Shown here piece after piece: positions 7,524 to 14,515 of a stretch of 18,714 bases of DNA. Under the pieces are notes generated by a model. That model did not search any database and had not been told where the DNA came from. It worked only from the letters and a program-made list of their open reading frames with translations. The translations under genes and the position numbers were made by a program. The stretch is from CAZIKB01 sp964539665. Its GTDB lineage: Bacteria; Zhuqueibacterota; Zhuqueibacteria; Oceanimicrobiales; Oceanimicrobiaceae. The stretch spans positions 1 through 18,714 of the forward strand of contig CAZIKB010000127.1 of NCBI GenBank assembly GCA_964539665.1, read 5' to 3'. How positions within the stretch are numbered: the stretch's first letter is position 1; every line of letters begins with the position of its first letter.

Positions 7524-7979
7524 CTATACTAATCCAGGCTCGATTTTCACAAGTTTAATTCCCTGTAATTCGAACACAAGTTTAATAGCCGCTTTAAGGT
7601 CTCTGCTTATTTTAAATCCTTTCATTTCAATACCGGCAGTAATCATTATCTGGGCAACCGGCGGCATAATGCCGCAAAAAATAGATTCCACCCCAATAAG
7701 AGTTAATGTTTCCCCCAGCCTAACAAGGTGGGATGCTACCGCAGAATCAATAATATCAATGTTGGCAAGATCAATGACTACCATCTCAATGCCGGTTGCG
7801 CCCAGCATTTCCAATACTTTGTCAGTAATGGCTTTCATTCTGGCTGAGTCTAAAGTACCGAAGAATCCGGTATAAAGGCATCTATCCGTAAGCTCATTAA
7901 CAACAATGGGAATTTCTCCGCCAATCTTTTTTCGGCTGATAGCCACTTTTGCTTCTGATACTTTGTTACTTTTTTCCAT
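7524..7979 (-). CDS. RsbR/RsbS-type STAS protein
   Basis: This 151-aa protein is almost wholly a STAS domain of the stressosome class. Hallmarks are FFGTLDSAR (41-47 region), VVIDLANIDIIDSAVASHL with the expected phospho-acceptor S79 after D78, and LIGVESIFCGIMPPVAQ. There is no N-terminal globin-like sensory domain, so it is closer in size to RsbS, though GTLDSAR is more RsbR-like. I chose the ATG at 7979 because AAGGAG stands 7 nt upstream. The frame is open much further (to 8363) through a coiled-coil remnant and a repeat, so a longer coiled-coil-STAS protein cannot be excluded. It is the first gene of the signalling operon and the likely substrate of the kinase/phosphatase that follows directly. 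Confidence 0.88.
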   Translation of the reverse strand: MEKSNKVSEAKVAISRKKIGGEIPIVVNELTDRCLYTGFFGTLDSARMKAITDKVLEMLGATGIEMVVIDLANIDIIDSAVASHLVRLGETLTLIGVESIFCGIMPPVAQIMITAGIEMKGFKISRDLKAAIKLVFELQGIKLVKIEPGLV

Positions 7980-8054
7980 TTTGTTCTCCTTATCTTTTAT
8001 TAAATTTGTTACTATTAATCTTTGTTTACCCTTGTTTATATGCAAAGCATATAT

Positions 8055-8225
8055 ATCATTTTTTTTAAGTATTGCAATCTTTTCCTTATGTTCTTTTATC
8101 CTGAACTCCCGTCCCACAAAAAGCTTATTCAAACGTTCGAGTACAGCATTTTTCTCTTCCAGTTCGCCGATTCGATCCCTGGCCAGGTCTTCCATATCCT
8201 CACGGCTCAGTGCCGCGTTCTCCCC
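8055..8225 (-). pseudogene. Coiled-coil tail of a truncated sensor protein
   Basis: Translation in the STAS frame gives a convincing signalling helix (RIGELEEKNAVLERLN, then KLFVGREFRIKEHKEKI), the type found at the C-terminal end of PAS sensor proteins. No sensor domain precedes it. Instead the 218-bp repeat begins about 20 bp upstream (8243). The most likely reading is the 3' remnant of a sensor gene cut by recombination or insertion at the repeat. It remains in frame with the STAS gene across a linker of about 25 codons that looks non-coding, so a coiled-coil-STAS fusion (possible ATG at 8195) is an alternative. Confidence 0.5.
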
Positions 8226-8242
8226 GAACAGAGCGAGGGGAG

Positions 8243-8461
8243 AACCAGTGATTGTACAATTTCTGTAAAACATGCATTCTGTAAGGATCTGCAGAAACTG
8301 GCTAACTCCGCTACTGTGTTCCGCCCGGCCGCAGGCACTGGGCCAATCAAGTAAGCAACTCATTTTATTTTGTATAAGACCAATATATTTAATGTTCTAT
8401 CAAATAACAATAAAAATAGTGCATCTTGTTAAAATATTATTTATCTCTTGAATTTTATCCA
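8243..8461. repeat. 218-bp dispersed repeat, copy 1
   Basis: This segment matches 16552-16769 in the same orientation over its whole length, starting at AACCAGTGATTGTAC and ending at TTATCCA. Blocks such as CTCCGCTACTGTGTTCCG, CCAATATATTTAATG and CATCTTGTTAAAATAT are identical. I estimate three quarters or more identity by eye. An internal hairpin (CAATTTCTGTA / TGCAGAAACTG, the perfect form being in copy 2) has mismatches compatible with a conserved stem. It sits upstream of the STAS operon and may carry its promoter. No ORF is conserved between the copies. Confidence 0.8.
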
Positions 8462-8533
8462 TTAATGGTAGTTTATTCTTTCTCTCCTGCTAAAAACTCT
8501 CTTTCGTGGGAATAATCCGTGAGAGTGTAACAC

Positions 8534-8594
8534 CTCCCTGCGTGATAGCAGGAGATTGCGTCACCATGTAAAAAACACGGGGTGCGCAATGACA
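8534..8594. repeat. Double-hairpin REP-like element
   Basis: Two adjacent hairpins are visible. The first is CTCC-TGC / GCA-GGAG at 8534-8554. The second is ATTGCG-CACC (8555-8565, one bulged T) against GGTGCGCAAT (8581-8590). The element ends in AATGACA, like those at 120 and 17931. It is a non-coding repeat; the 66-codon open frame across it (8473-8673) has no protein-like features. Nothing else is recognised between 8462 and 8689. Confidence 0.5.
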
Positions 8595-8689
8595 GCATTA
8601 AATTACGTTTGCAAAAAGTTTCTGAAGAATAAAAGGAACAAGATGTGTGAGTGTAATCAGTCAACACAAACAAAATTTAATTGCAAGTA

Positions 8690-8839
8690 TCAGATTGTAT
8701 TTTGCTCACAATGTCCGAACTCACCTTGAAATTTGACAAATTTAAAATGGTAGTCATTCATTTGGGCAATGATCCTGGGCGACCAATGGTCGGAGAATTT
8801 TATCAATTTTTCTTGAAGGTTGATGGGATTATAGTTCAT
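8690..8839 (-). pseudogene. Truncated duplicate of the cupin gene
   Basis: A 49-codon frame begins with the same start region as the intact cupin at 210-575. Residues 1-41 are nearly the same (SDHWSPRIIAQMNDYHF is identical), then the match stops abruptly after QGEF and the frame ends nine codons later. At DNA level 8716-8910 matches 452-645, including about 70 bp of upstream leader. The metal-binding histidines (H44, H46, H85) are all missing, so this fragment cannot form a cupin barrel. It is a partial duplication in the same orientation, about 8 kb from the intact gene. Nothing is recognised from 8911 to 9086. Confidence 0.8.
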
Positions 8840-9086
8840 AATATTGTTTTAAATTTTCTCACATAACACCAACCCATCACTTGCAAAAGGGATTAAGATC
8901 AATGGACTTCGAATCTAAAATGAACTCTTGAGAAAGCACCAAACGTTCTTTAAAGTCCGCAGCCCTTTGTCAGGTGAATGAAATGTAAGAAACTCTACAT
9001 TTTTGAAATTTTTCAAACATCAGATTTGGAAGTATTTGTTTTCTGAATTGCTGTTCAACAAAGGAGACAACTAATACTATTAAGCG

Positions 9087-9461
9087 CTATGAAAATCTTT
9101 CTTCTTTTGTTAATATGGATAATAGTTTTTTATCCAAAGTCCAAACCTGATTTTTTGTTTCTCTCGCATACATTAAAATAGCACAATCAATTAGTCCAAC
9201 ACCTTTTATGAGCCATTTACTTCGACCAGATTCTGTACCTGCTTTAAAGAAAATCCCATCCATAGAGTATTTTGGTAAATTGTACCAATATTCCGATATT
9301 ATATCACATTCCCGTTTTTCTTTTGCGCCCTGCATCAATTCTGCAAATACACATTCAACTGCAAGCACTTGTCCATCCTCCAATAGTCCCTGCATCCGTG
9401 AGAACACAGGTTCATTTGCCTTCAAAAAATCAATCCAAATAGATGTATCAATAACAATCAC
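9087..9461 (-). CDS. VapC-type PIN-domain toxin (ribonuclease)
   Basis: This 124-aa PIN domain opens with MIVIDTSIWIDF. The acidic active-site set is visible: D5, E41 (in FAELMQGA), D92 (in GLIDCAI) and D110 (in TLDKKL). Such proteins are Mg-dependent RNases that block translation until bound by their antitoxin. The start is GTG at 9461, overlapping the antitoxin stop by four bases (GTGA), the classic coupling of an antitoxin-first operon. Length matches the family. The RNA target is not predictable. Confidence 0.92.
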   Translation of the reverse strand: MIVIDTSIWIDFLKANEPVFSRMQGLLEDGQVLAVECVFAELMQGAKEKRECDIISEYWYNLPKYSMDGIFFKAGTESGRSKWLIKGVGLIDCAILMYARETKNQVWTLDKKLLSILTKEERFS

Positions 9462-9670
9462 TGTCTGTTAATCTTTCTTACAGAGGAGCCGCTAAATCCT
9501 TCTTTGAAAACAAGAGGAGTCTGAGTAATTTGGGTATTTAAAGATTTTATTTTTTGAATAGATACCCATTCGGATAATGCTTTTATCAAGGAGTCGGTGA
9601 TATTTTTCCCCTGAGTCAATTGCTTAACATCAGCTACTAAGTCGTCGGGTATAAGTGCGGTTACTTTCAT
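9458..9670 (-). CDS. VapB-type antitoxin
   Basis: This 70-aa partner of the PIN toxin has an N-terminal segment (MKVTALIPDDLVADVKQL, then NITDSLIKALSEW) that fits a small ribbon-helix-helix DNA-binding domain. The C-terminal third is extended and basic, as expected for the toxin-wrapping tail. It lies directly behind a consensus promoter whose spacer is a perfect palindrome, so autorepression is likely. The ATG is only six bases after the -10 box and has no Shine-Dalgarno, suggesting a leaderless message. The fold is inferred from pattern and context. Confidence 0.85.
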   Translation of the reverse strand: MKVTALIPDDLVADVKQLTQGKNITDSLIKALSEWVSIQKIKSLNTQITQTPLVFKEGFSGSSVRKINRQ

Positions 9671-9676
9671 GGTTTA

Positions 9677-9705
9677 ATTATACGACATTGTGTCGTATTT
9701 GTCAA
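9677..9705 (-). promoter_or_regulatory. Consensus sigma-70 promoter of vapBC, leaderless
   Basis: On the minus strand TTGACA (9700-9705) is followed after exactly 17 bp by TATAAT (9677-9682). The antitoxin ATG starts six bases after the -10 hexamer, so transcription should start at or next to the A of ATG. Both hexamers match the sigma-70 consensus perfectly, which is rare in this window. Confidence 0.85.
9680..9698. promoter_or_regulatory. Operator palindrome in the vapBC promoter
   Basis: ATACGACA and TGTCGTAT form a perfect 8-bp inverted repeat around a 3-bp centre, filling the spacer and overlapping the -10 box. Binding here would block RNA polymerase. It is the expected site for the antitoxin's N-terminal domain; binding itself is inferred. 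Confidence 0.75.
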
Positions 9706-9746
9706 CTGTTTTCTGAAATTTCTAATCCCGGCTTCACCTGGCCAGC

Positions 9747-9983
9747 GTCTAACGAGACTGTCGAAAAAGTACTTTGGCATCATCCTGAGCGGAGTCGAAG
9801 GACACCTAAGTCACTGAAAATCAATATGCTTCGACTCCGCTCAGCATGAAGTTAACTGGAATCGAAAACTTTTTCGACAGTCTCAACGAGTACAGCCATT
9901 CGCAATCCAATTCAGCTGAGTCAAAGTCCAGCCGCAGGAAATCATGCCAACGTGATCGGCTTAGGTTTAGGTACAAGTTAGAC
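9747..9983 (-). other. attC-like palindrome interrupted by a MITE
   Basis: CGTCTAAC at 9746-9753 is mirrored by GTTAGACG at 9977-9984. GTCTAAC and GTTAGAC fit the integron attC outer core boxes (RYYYAAC and GTTRRRY). Inside them GTAC (9891-9894 region and 9971-9974) and AGCC/GGCT words continue the symmetry with an unequal arm. A 131-bp MITE plus a repeated AAC sits in the left box; without it the site would be 103 bp. It begins about 50 bp past the stop codon of the TonB receptor, where a cassette attC would lie. The inner pairing is weaker than in the two sites at 14516 and 15425. Confidence 0.45.
9754..9884. mobile_element. 131-bp MITE with 17-bp perfect terminal repeats
   Basis: GAGACTGTCGAAAAAGT (9754-9770) is the exact complement of 9868-9884. 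A second nested palindrome, CTGAGCGGAGTCGAAG (9785-9800), matches the complement of 9829-9844. AAC flanks both ends (9751-9753 and 9885-9887), consistent with a 3-bp target duplication. No transposase is encoded, so it is a non-autonomous element. The parent insertion sequence is not identifiable here. Confidence 0.85.
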
Positions 9984-10033
9984 GAAAGATATTTACGGAT
10001 TTCAATTTGCTTTCTGCATTCTCTCTTCAACAT

Positions 10034-11650
10034 CTAAAATCGGATGCTAAACCCGAGCGAAGGAACAAAGGGCAACATATAGACCGGGCGCAAAAAAAGA
10101 ACTGGTTTTGGAAAGCGCAAAGAAAGTGGCAAATGCGGCTCGTTACCGACAATTTTGATGACATTCTGGTAAAAAAGCACATTCTTTCTGTTAAAAATAT
10201 TAATTAAATCAAGATAAACATCAAAATTCATACCCAACACTCGGGAAGAATATCCCGCCCGAACATCGAGCCTGTGATAATCAGGATACCTGGCTGAATT
10301 TATATTTTCGGGGCCGCCAAAATCTGGAATAAATCGCGCGAATCCAGTCTCAGCATCGGTCATGACAAAGTAATTGCCTTCCTCTTCAGCATCTGGATCA
10401 TTGGTTTCAGCAAAGCCAATCAAAGGTACGGGACTTATCGCGGGCGTGAAGGGAAAGCCACTGCCATATTTCCAGTTTACACCCAGCAAAAAGTGTTTTC
10501 CCAATCTAATATGAACATTGCCATTTATGGAATGCCTTCTGTCGAATTCAAGAGGAAAAGTCTGCCGTTTACCGTTTATATTTTCTTCTCGCGTCGCTTT
10601 ACTAAAAGAATAAGAAAATGCGCCAAACCATCGATCCTGCCGCAGATTCGCCTGTTTCTCGATTCTGAAATCGACGCCATAGGCATTCGAGTTGGCTGCA
10701 TTCGTTGGTAATGTGGTTCGGGTAAATTTATTTTCAAGTGAAATTTCATAGGCGAGTGGAGACGCCGGTACACGATCGAATGTGGAGATTATCATGTTTG
10801 GTGCGTATTTAGCTATCGCTGCTTCTTGAAACTCTAAGTCCTGAACAATCAAATTTTGAAATTCTTTGTTATAAACTTCGAGCGAAAGTTGCCATGAATC
10901 AGTCAGACGTCGGGTGATACCAAGAATGTTATCAATAGACGATTCAGCATTGATGCCAGCGAAAGTTGAAAATCGCAGGAGATCGAATATTCTGCTGCCA
11001 TCGAGAAATTTCTCATACCCGGGGCTTTGATGATAGATACCTGAACTGACATGTATTTGAGTCAGGGCGTCAACATCCAGCACCACTTTCATCCGTGGTG
11101 AAAAATATAATTGGTCAACGATGCCAAAATAGTCGAGACGAACACCGGGCTGAATGGTCGCTCGACCCTCGAAAAATTTTATTTTATCCTGCACATAAAT
11201 ATTCCATCTTGAGTATTGTTGAGATTGACCTGTTGTGTCTGCAAGCGCGCCAAACCAGTTTGGTGAAGTAACCAACGAATTGAAGACGGTTTGACCGAAT
11301 TCATTGGTATTCAAATCAAGACTTAATTTGTTCTCTAAACTATTAAATTCGAAGCCGGTTTCGAAAATGTGGTTTTGAGTCTGGTAAATTGCCCATCCAC
11401 CTGTTGAAAGCTTCTCGAAATTGAAAATTTGGGAATAGTTAAAACTGACTGTATCATTTGCTCCGAAAACAGGCGGGTCAGATATATATCTCGGTTCTCC
11501 AAATCCTGTAGGCACAAATATATTTGAAGGGTCGAATGCATTTTCAGGGACTAAATCACCGGCAAAATCGCTATTGCCTTCATTGCGGTACCAGTTCGCG
11601 TACAAACGGGATTGAAAATTATTTGAGGGGATGAAGGTCCAGGAGCCCCC
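10034..11650 (-). CDS. TonB-dependent receptor, C-terminal fragment (beta-barrel)
   Basis: This is the barrel portion of an outer-membrane TonB-dependent receptor, about 538 residues. It alternates aromatic and polar strands (for example GVRLDYFGIVDQLYFSPRM, RWFGAFSYSFSKATRE, GVNWKYGSGFPFTP) and ends with FSIRF, a terminal aromatic suited to BAM recognition. The frame stays open to 11743, but the part before 11650 is out of phase with the protein. The sensible sequence joins the frame at 11619-12026 through a run of six C (11646-11651) when one base is removed. It is one of three pieces of a single gene, 10034-12751, about 905 aa if repaired. The substrate is unknown. Confidence 0.85.
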   Translation of the reverse strand, partial: GGSWTFIPSNNFQSRLYANWYRNEGNSDFAGDLVPENAFDPSNIFVPTGFGEPRYISDPPVFGANDTVSFNYSQIFNFEKLSTGGWAIYQTQNHIFETGFEFNSLENKLSLDLNTNEFGQTVFNSLVTSPNWFGALADTTGQSQQYSRWNIYVQDKIKFFEGRATIQPGVRLDYFGIVDQLYFSPRMKVVLDVDALTQIHVSSGIYHQSPGYEKFLDGSRIFDLLRFSTFAGINAESSIDNILGITRRLTDSWQLSLEVYNKEFQNLIVQDLEFQEAAIAKYAPNMIISTFDRVPASPLAYEISLENKFTRTTLPTNAANSNAYGVDFRIEKQANLRQDRWFGAFSYSFSKATREENINGKRQTFPLEFDRRHSINGNVHIRLGKHFLLGVNWKYGSGFPFTPAISPVPLIGFAETNDPDAEEEGNYFVMTDAETGFARFIPDFGGPENINSARYPDYHRLDVRAGYSSRVLGMNFDVYLDLINIFNRKNVLFYQNVIKIVGNEPHLPLSLRFPKPVLFLRPVYMLPFVPSLGFSIRF

Positions 11651-12026
11651 CGATGATTGCATTTTTAAGGCGGTCCATTCCATCAAACGTTTCCGATTGC
11701 TCCGGGTTTTGCTCGCCGATTTCCTCTTTTGACAAATAGTCAAAATTATTTCTGCTGGTAAAACCGGTGAATTGTAAACGGTGCTTTACAGTAGGGTGAA
11801 GAACTATTTTTGCCTGAAAATCATCAAAGTCAGGGTAAGAAATTTTATTTACGATGCCAATTCTCTCGATAAAATCCCGGGCAAATGCATCATAATAGCT
11901 GCGCCTAACGCCAGCTATCCAGGAGCCATTCCAGAATCCGGTTTTCCCCTCGAGCACAAAATTGGAACTTGTCAGGTTTCCGCCAACCCGCCCTGAAAGC
12001 CATTTCTCTCTTGTCCCTTCACGCAA
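11619..12026 (-). CDS. TonB-dependent receptor, middle fragment
   Basis: This carries the first barrel strands after the plug (SGRVGGNLTSSNFVLEG, NGSWIAGVRRSYYDAF, HRLQFTGFTSRNNF). Its TTG start is not a real start: the in-phase words S-V-T-L-R-E-G continue upstream to about 12034, where they should join SSA of the N-terminal fragment after a one-base gain near TTT at 12035-12037. Downstream it leaves phase at the six-base homopolymer 11646-11651, after which LLDLHPLK is spurious. It is part of the receptor 10034-12751. Confidence 0.75.
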   Translation of the reverse strand: MREGTREKWLSGRVGGNLTSSNFVLEGKTGFWNGSWIAGVRRSYYDAFARDFIERIGIVNKISYPDFDDFQAKIVLHPTVKHRLQFTGFTSRNNFDYLSKEEIGEQNPEQSETFDGMDRLKNAIIGGLLDLHPLK

Positions 12027-12751
12027 AGTAACCGAAAGGCTGAGGATAATCGATCGCCGAAAATTGCTGGAAAGCCGCCTGCATAGAAGTTTACAGACTG
12101 TATCAACTCCGGGTTAAAAACACTCGCCATGCCATTCCTTCTATATGGATTGTATAATTCAATGCCATCGAGAAGAATGAGGTTTTGGTTGGGGCTGCCG
12201 CCACGGACAACAAATTGATTGGAATTATCATCAACAGTTATGACCCCGGGTAAAATCTGTACGGCTCGCATCACATCTTCAAGACCACCCACTGTCGCCT
12301 GCACCGTTCGGGGCGAAATTTCAAATGTCGGCGGAGAGATTTCAAGACGCGTATCTTCATAGCGCTTCGCCTGAACATTGATTTCCTCGCCTAAAATAAC
12401 GGCGGTCTTTAATCTAAAGGTGAAACGCATTGGCACGCTTTCCTGCACCGCAATTTTCTGTCGGTGCGTTTCGTAGCCAATCATGAGTGCCGCAAGTTCA
12501 TAACTGCCAGGCTGAACGCCCTGAATGCTGAACTCGCCGTCGGCATTCGTCGCATCACCCAGTTGTGTGCCGACAAGTACGACATTAACTCCAATTAATG
12601 GTTCCCCGGTTTTGAAGTCGAATACTTTACCGGAAATTTCACTTTGTGGCAGGGCGAATGCTGGAAGGAAGAAAATAGCTAAAGAGAAAATAAATAAATA
12701 GTTAAAATAAAACTTAAATGCAAAGGTACAAGATTTTGGTGCTTGAATCAT
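11972..12751 (-). CDS. TonB-dependent receptor, N-terminal fragment (CarboxypepD_reg-like and plug)
   Basis: From the ATG at 12751 there is a signal peptide (hydrophobic YLFIFSLAIFFLPAFA, cleavage near ALPQ). A carboxypeptidase-regulatory-like domain follows (SGKVFDFKTGEPLIGVNVVL through FRLK), then a TonB plug (TVGGLEDVMRAVQILPGV, FVVRGGSPNQNLILLDGI, GGFPAIFGDRLSSA). I preferred 12751 over 12841 because GGAGG lies 8 nt upstream and the signal peptide then starts correctly. After SSA the frame becomes spurious; the true continuation is one base out of phase. The domain order is typical of FCB-group receptors that import polymers or chelates. Confidence 0.88.
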   Translation of the reverse strand: MIQAPKSCTFAFKFYFNYLFIFSLAIFFLPAFALPQSEISGKVFDFKTGEPLIGVNVVLVGTQLGDATNADGEFSIQGVQPGSYELAALMIGYETHRQKIAVQESVPMRFTFRLKTAVILGEEINVQAKRYEDTRLEISPPTFEISPRTVQATVGGLEDVMRAVQILPGVITVDDNSNQFVVRGGSPNQNLILLDGIELYNPYRRNGMASVFNPELIQSVNFYAGGFPAIFGDRLSSAFRLLCVKGQERNGFQGGLAET

Positions 12752-13148
12752 GGTCGCTTCCTCCCGGATCAATTTTTGAGAACAGAATTTTTGACAAACC
12801 TGAAGCCCAGTTTTCCAATGTGGCTTGTAAAGATTGTCCAACTAATTGAAGTCTTATGAAAACACAGTAAAGTGCGAGCTCTGTTGTGCATAAACATAAT
12901 CTGTATTTTTATATCAAATAAAAACTAACTGATTAGATTTGGAACGATGCGTGAGCTGTTGTTTTCCTGAGCAAACCGGCATAACACGAATAACTCAGCC
13001 GCTGAAACCTCCAGTACACCTGAACATCCAATGTTTAATGAATTAATAACAACGCTCTGTCCAACTCACTCAGAGCAGTTGCAGTATTTTTTTAGGTGAA
13101 AAATTTCTCCAGTTCGCATTTTGTTGCTTTTATGACTATTAATATGTA
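12752..13148. other. Non-coding gap upstream of the TonB receptor
   Basis: No gene is supported here. The stretch holds a 6-bp hairpin (GCTCTG 13054-13059 with CAGAGC 13071-13076) and, on the minus strand, the words CGGCTGAG and GTGTTATGCC (about 12970-12993), which resemble the right half of the attC-like site at 14516. No matching left half is seen. The receptor promoter should lie here but I cannot place it. Confidence 0.4.
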
Positions 13149-13658
13149 TTAATTTGAAAACCACCTATGAGTGCCAAATTGATTTTTTTGAATTGGTTTA
13201 CCTTGCATTATATACTCCTGAAAACCCTTTAGCACTGAAGTTAGATATTTACAAAGCATTGGCCTGATATAGAATATTTGGATATGCGGTTTAACAAAAT
13301 TCGGATATTTATTTATATCATGAGGATAAATTGTGATTTTTAATTCAGAAGAAGAATCATCAGATTTGTTAATTCTCCACATCACTTTCGATTTTCTTCC
13401 GTTTTTTCTACCAATAAGTAAATCATATCCTAAACCATCAATCCAGTCAGTAAATACTCTCTGATATTTAAGTCCATTATAATAATTAACGTAATCAATA
13501 GATTTATTTCCTGGCCATTTTTCAACAGGATTTGAATTACAAAATGGGTGACAAAGTTCCAAATTACCTGGTTTAGAAATGACTTCCCAGACTCGCTGGG
13601 GATGTACATTAATTAAAATGCTTTTGGAAACAGGTTTTAGAAATTTTTCATTATACAT
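13149..13658 (-). CDS. SRPBCC (START/Bet v 1-like) family protein
   Basis: This 169-aa cytoplasmic protein has an N-terminal ILINVHPQRVWEVISKPGNL pattern, typical of SRPBCC hydrophobic-ligand cavity proteins (polyketide cyclase/dehydrase-like). A central set of beta strands ends in WRINKSDDSSSELKITIYPH, and a long C-terminal helix includes YLTSVLKGFQEYI. The cavity ligand is unknown. The ATG at 13658 has no clear Shine-Dalgarno. It stands alone, with several hundred bases of repeat-rich DNA on either side. Fold assignment is by pattern only. Confidence 0.75.
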   Translation of the reverse strand: MYNEKFLKPVSKSILINVHPQRVWEVISKPGNLELCHPFCNSNPVEKWPGNKSIDYVNYYNGLKYQRVFTDWIDGLGYDLLIGRKNGRKSKVMWRINKSDDSSSELKITIYPHDINKYPNFVKPHIQIFYIRPMLCKYLTSVLKGFQEYIMQGKPIQKNQFGTHRWFSN

Positions 13659-13753
13659 GATTTAAAACATTTAGATAGAGTTTTTAGCATATTCGCAACG
13701 CTAATCCATGAGCCAGGTTAGAAACTGGAACTTAATCGAACAAAAAGTGCGAC

Positions 13754-13798
13754 GGATTTAAGCCAAATCTGAGTAGTTTTGTTTTGCCCCTTAAATCC
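13754..13798. repeat. 9-bp stem inverted repeat
   Basis: GGATTTAAG (13754-13762) is the exact complement of CTTAAATCC (13790-13798) with a 27-nt loop. It lies in the gap between the SRPBCC gene and the MITE at 13859. No T tract follows, so I do not call it a terminator. The rest of 13659-13858 holds nothing I recognise. Confidence 0.35.
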
Positions 13799-13858
13799 AA
13801 GCCTGCCTCCGGCTTTGCTTTCCCGCCATTATTTCTTGATCTCTTTTCTATCTTCTAT

Positions 13859-13998
13859 CCTGAATTATTCACAAAAATGAGGTTTGAGCTTAAAATCAAG
13901 CATATCGTTTAAACTTAATTTTGAAATAATACTTGCCATAAGTCATTGAATTGTTATAAGTTAATTTAGTTTTCAAAGAAATTTATGAATAATTCAGG
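13859..13998. mobile_element. 140-bp MITE with CTAT target duplication
   Basis: CCTGAATTATTC (13859-13870) is the exact complement of GAATAATTCAGG (13987-13998), and the symmetry continues imperfectly inward (ACAAA / TTTAT). CTAT flanks both ends (13855-13858 and 13999-14002), a 4-bp target duplication. There is no transposase, so it is non-autonomous. Terminal CC and a 4-bp duplication would suit an IS1380-like parent, which is a guess. The right-hand CTAT contains the TAG stop of the adjacent lipoprotein gene, which the duplication preserves. Confidence 0.82.
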
Positions 13999-14454
13999 CT
14001 ATCTCTTTCTTTCTAACTTCAGGATGATCTGTGTTTTATCGCCGACTTGTGATATGGTCGCAGACATATGACTGCCGTCCGGGTTATTTTTAGAAAAGTT
14101 TTTGGTTGTACCTGATTGAATGGCAGTGCTCGGTAACTTATGATTATAGAAATCAACCACTTTTGAAAAATCGTCTTGCGAAAAGTACGATACAGTTACA
14201 ATGTTCCCCATTGAAAATGTACCATCAAAATCTGCAGCAGGATACTCATAGTCCTTGAATACTGGATCAATGTTGCTTGTCCCGGCAGATCCGCCTGTCC
14301 TGTCTTCAGCTATCTTTTTTTCTTTTGTGTCAGCTTGTGAAACCACTTCACTTTTTGTCTTGTCTTCCGGCGATTTTGAGTTTACTTCCGTTTCGCTCTT
14401 GCTGCACCCAAGAACCACAAGAGTGGCAATACAAAAAATCCAGAGTTTTCTCAT
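13999..14454 (-). CDS. Small putative lipoprotein
   Basis: The product is 151 aa. The signal peptide is MRKLWIFCIATLVVLGCSKS with lipobox VLGC, so lipidation at C17 is expected. A low-complexity Ser/Glu/Lys/Thr linker (to about residue 65) leads to a C-terminal domain with DYEYPAADFDG, DDFSKVVDFYNHKL and KTQIILKLERK, a compact alpha/beta module of unknown function. I chose the ATG at 14454 because GGAGG stands 7 nt upstream; the frame is open to 14523. It starts about 60 bp after the attC-like site 14516-14643 and its stop lies in the MITE target duplication. It may be a cassette gene. Confidence 0.82.
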   Translation of the reverse strand: MRKLWIFCIATLVVLGCSKSETEVNSKSPEDKTKSEVVSQADTKEKKIAEDRTGGSAGTSNIDPVFKDYEYPAADFDGTFSMGNIVTVSYFSQDDFSKVVDFYNHKLPSTAIQSGTTKNFSKNNPDGSHMSATISQVGDKTQIILKLERKR

Positions 14455-14515
14455 ATAAATACCTCCATTGAATTTATTCTTCAAAAATAGGTTTTTATGC
14501 TTTGTTTCTTTTTTT

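Noticed and set aside
8473..8673. 66-codon open frame on the minus strand
   Set aside because: It runs across a double-hairpin repeat and its translation is Cys/His/Tyr-rich without protein-like features or a ribosome binding site.
12970..13080. attC-like right half (CGGCTGAG, GTGTTATGCC) upstream of the TonB receptor
   Set aside because: It resembles the right half of the site at 14516, but no matching left half with a TAAC box could be found.
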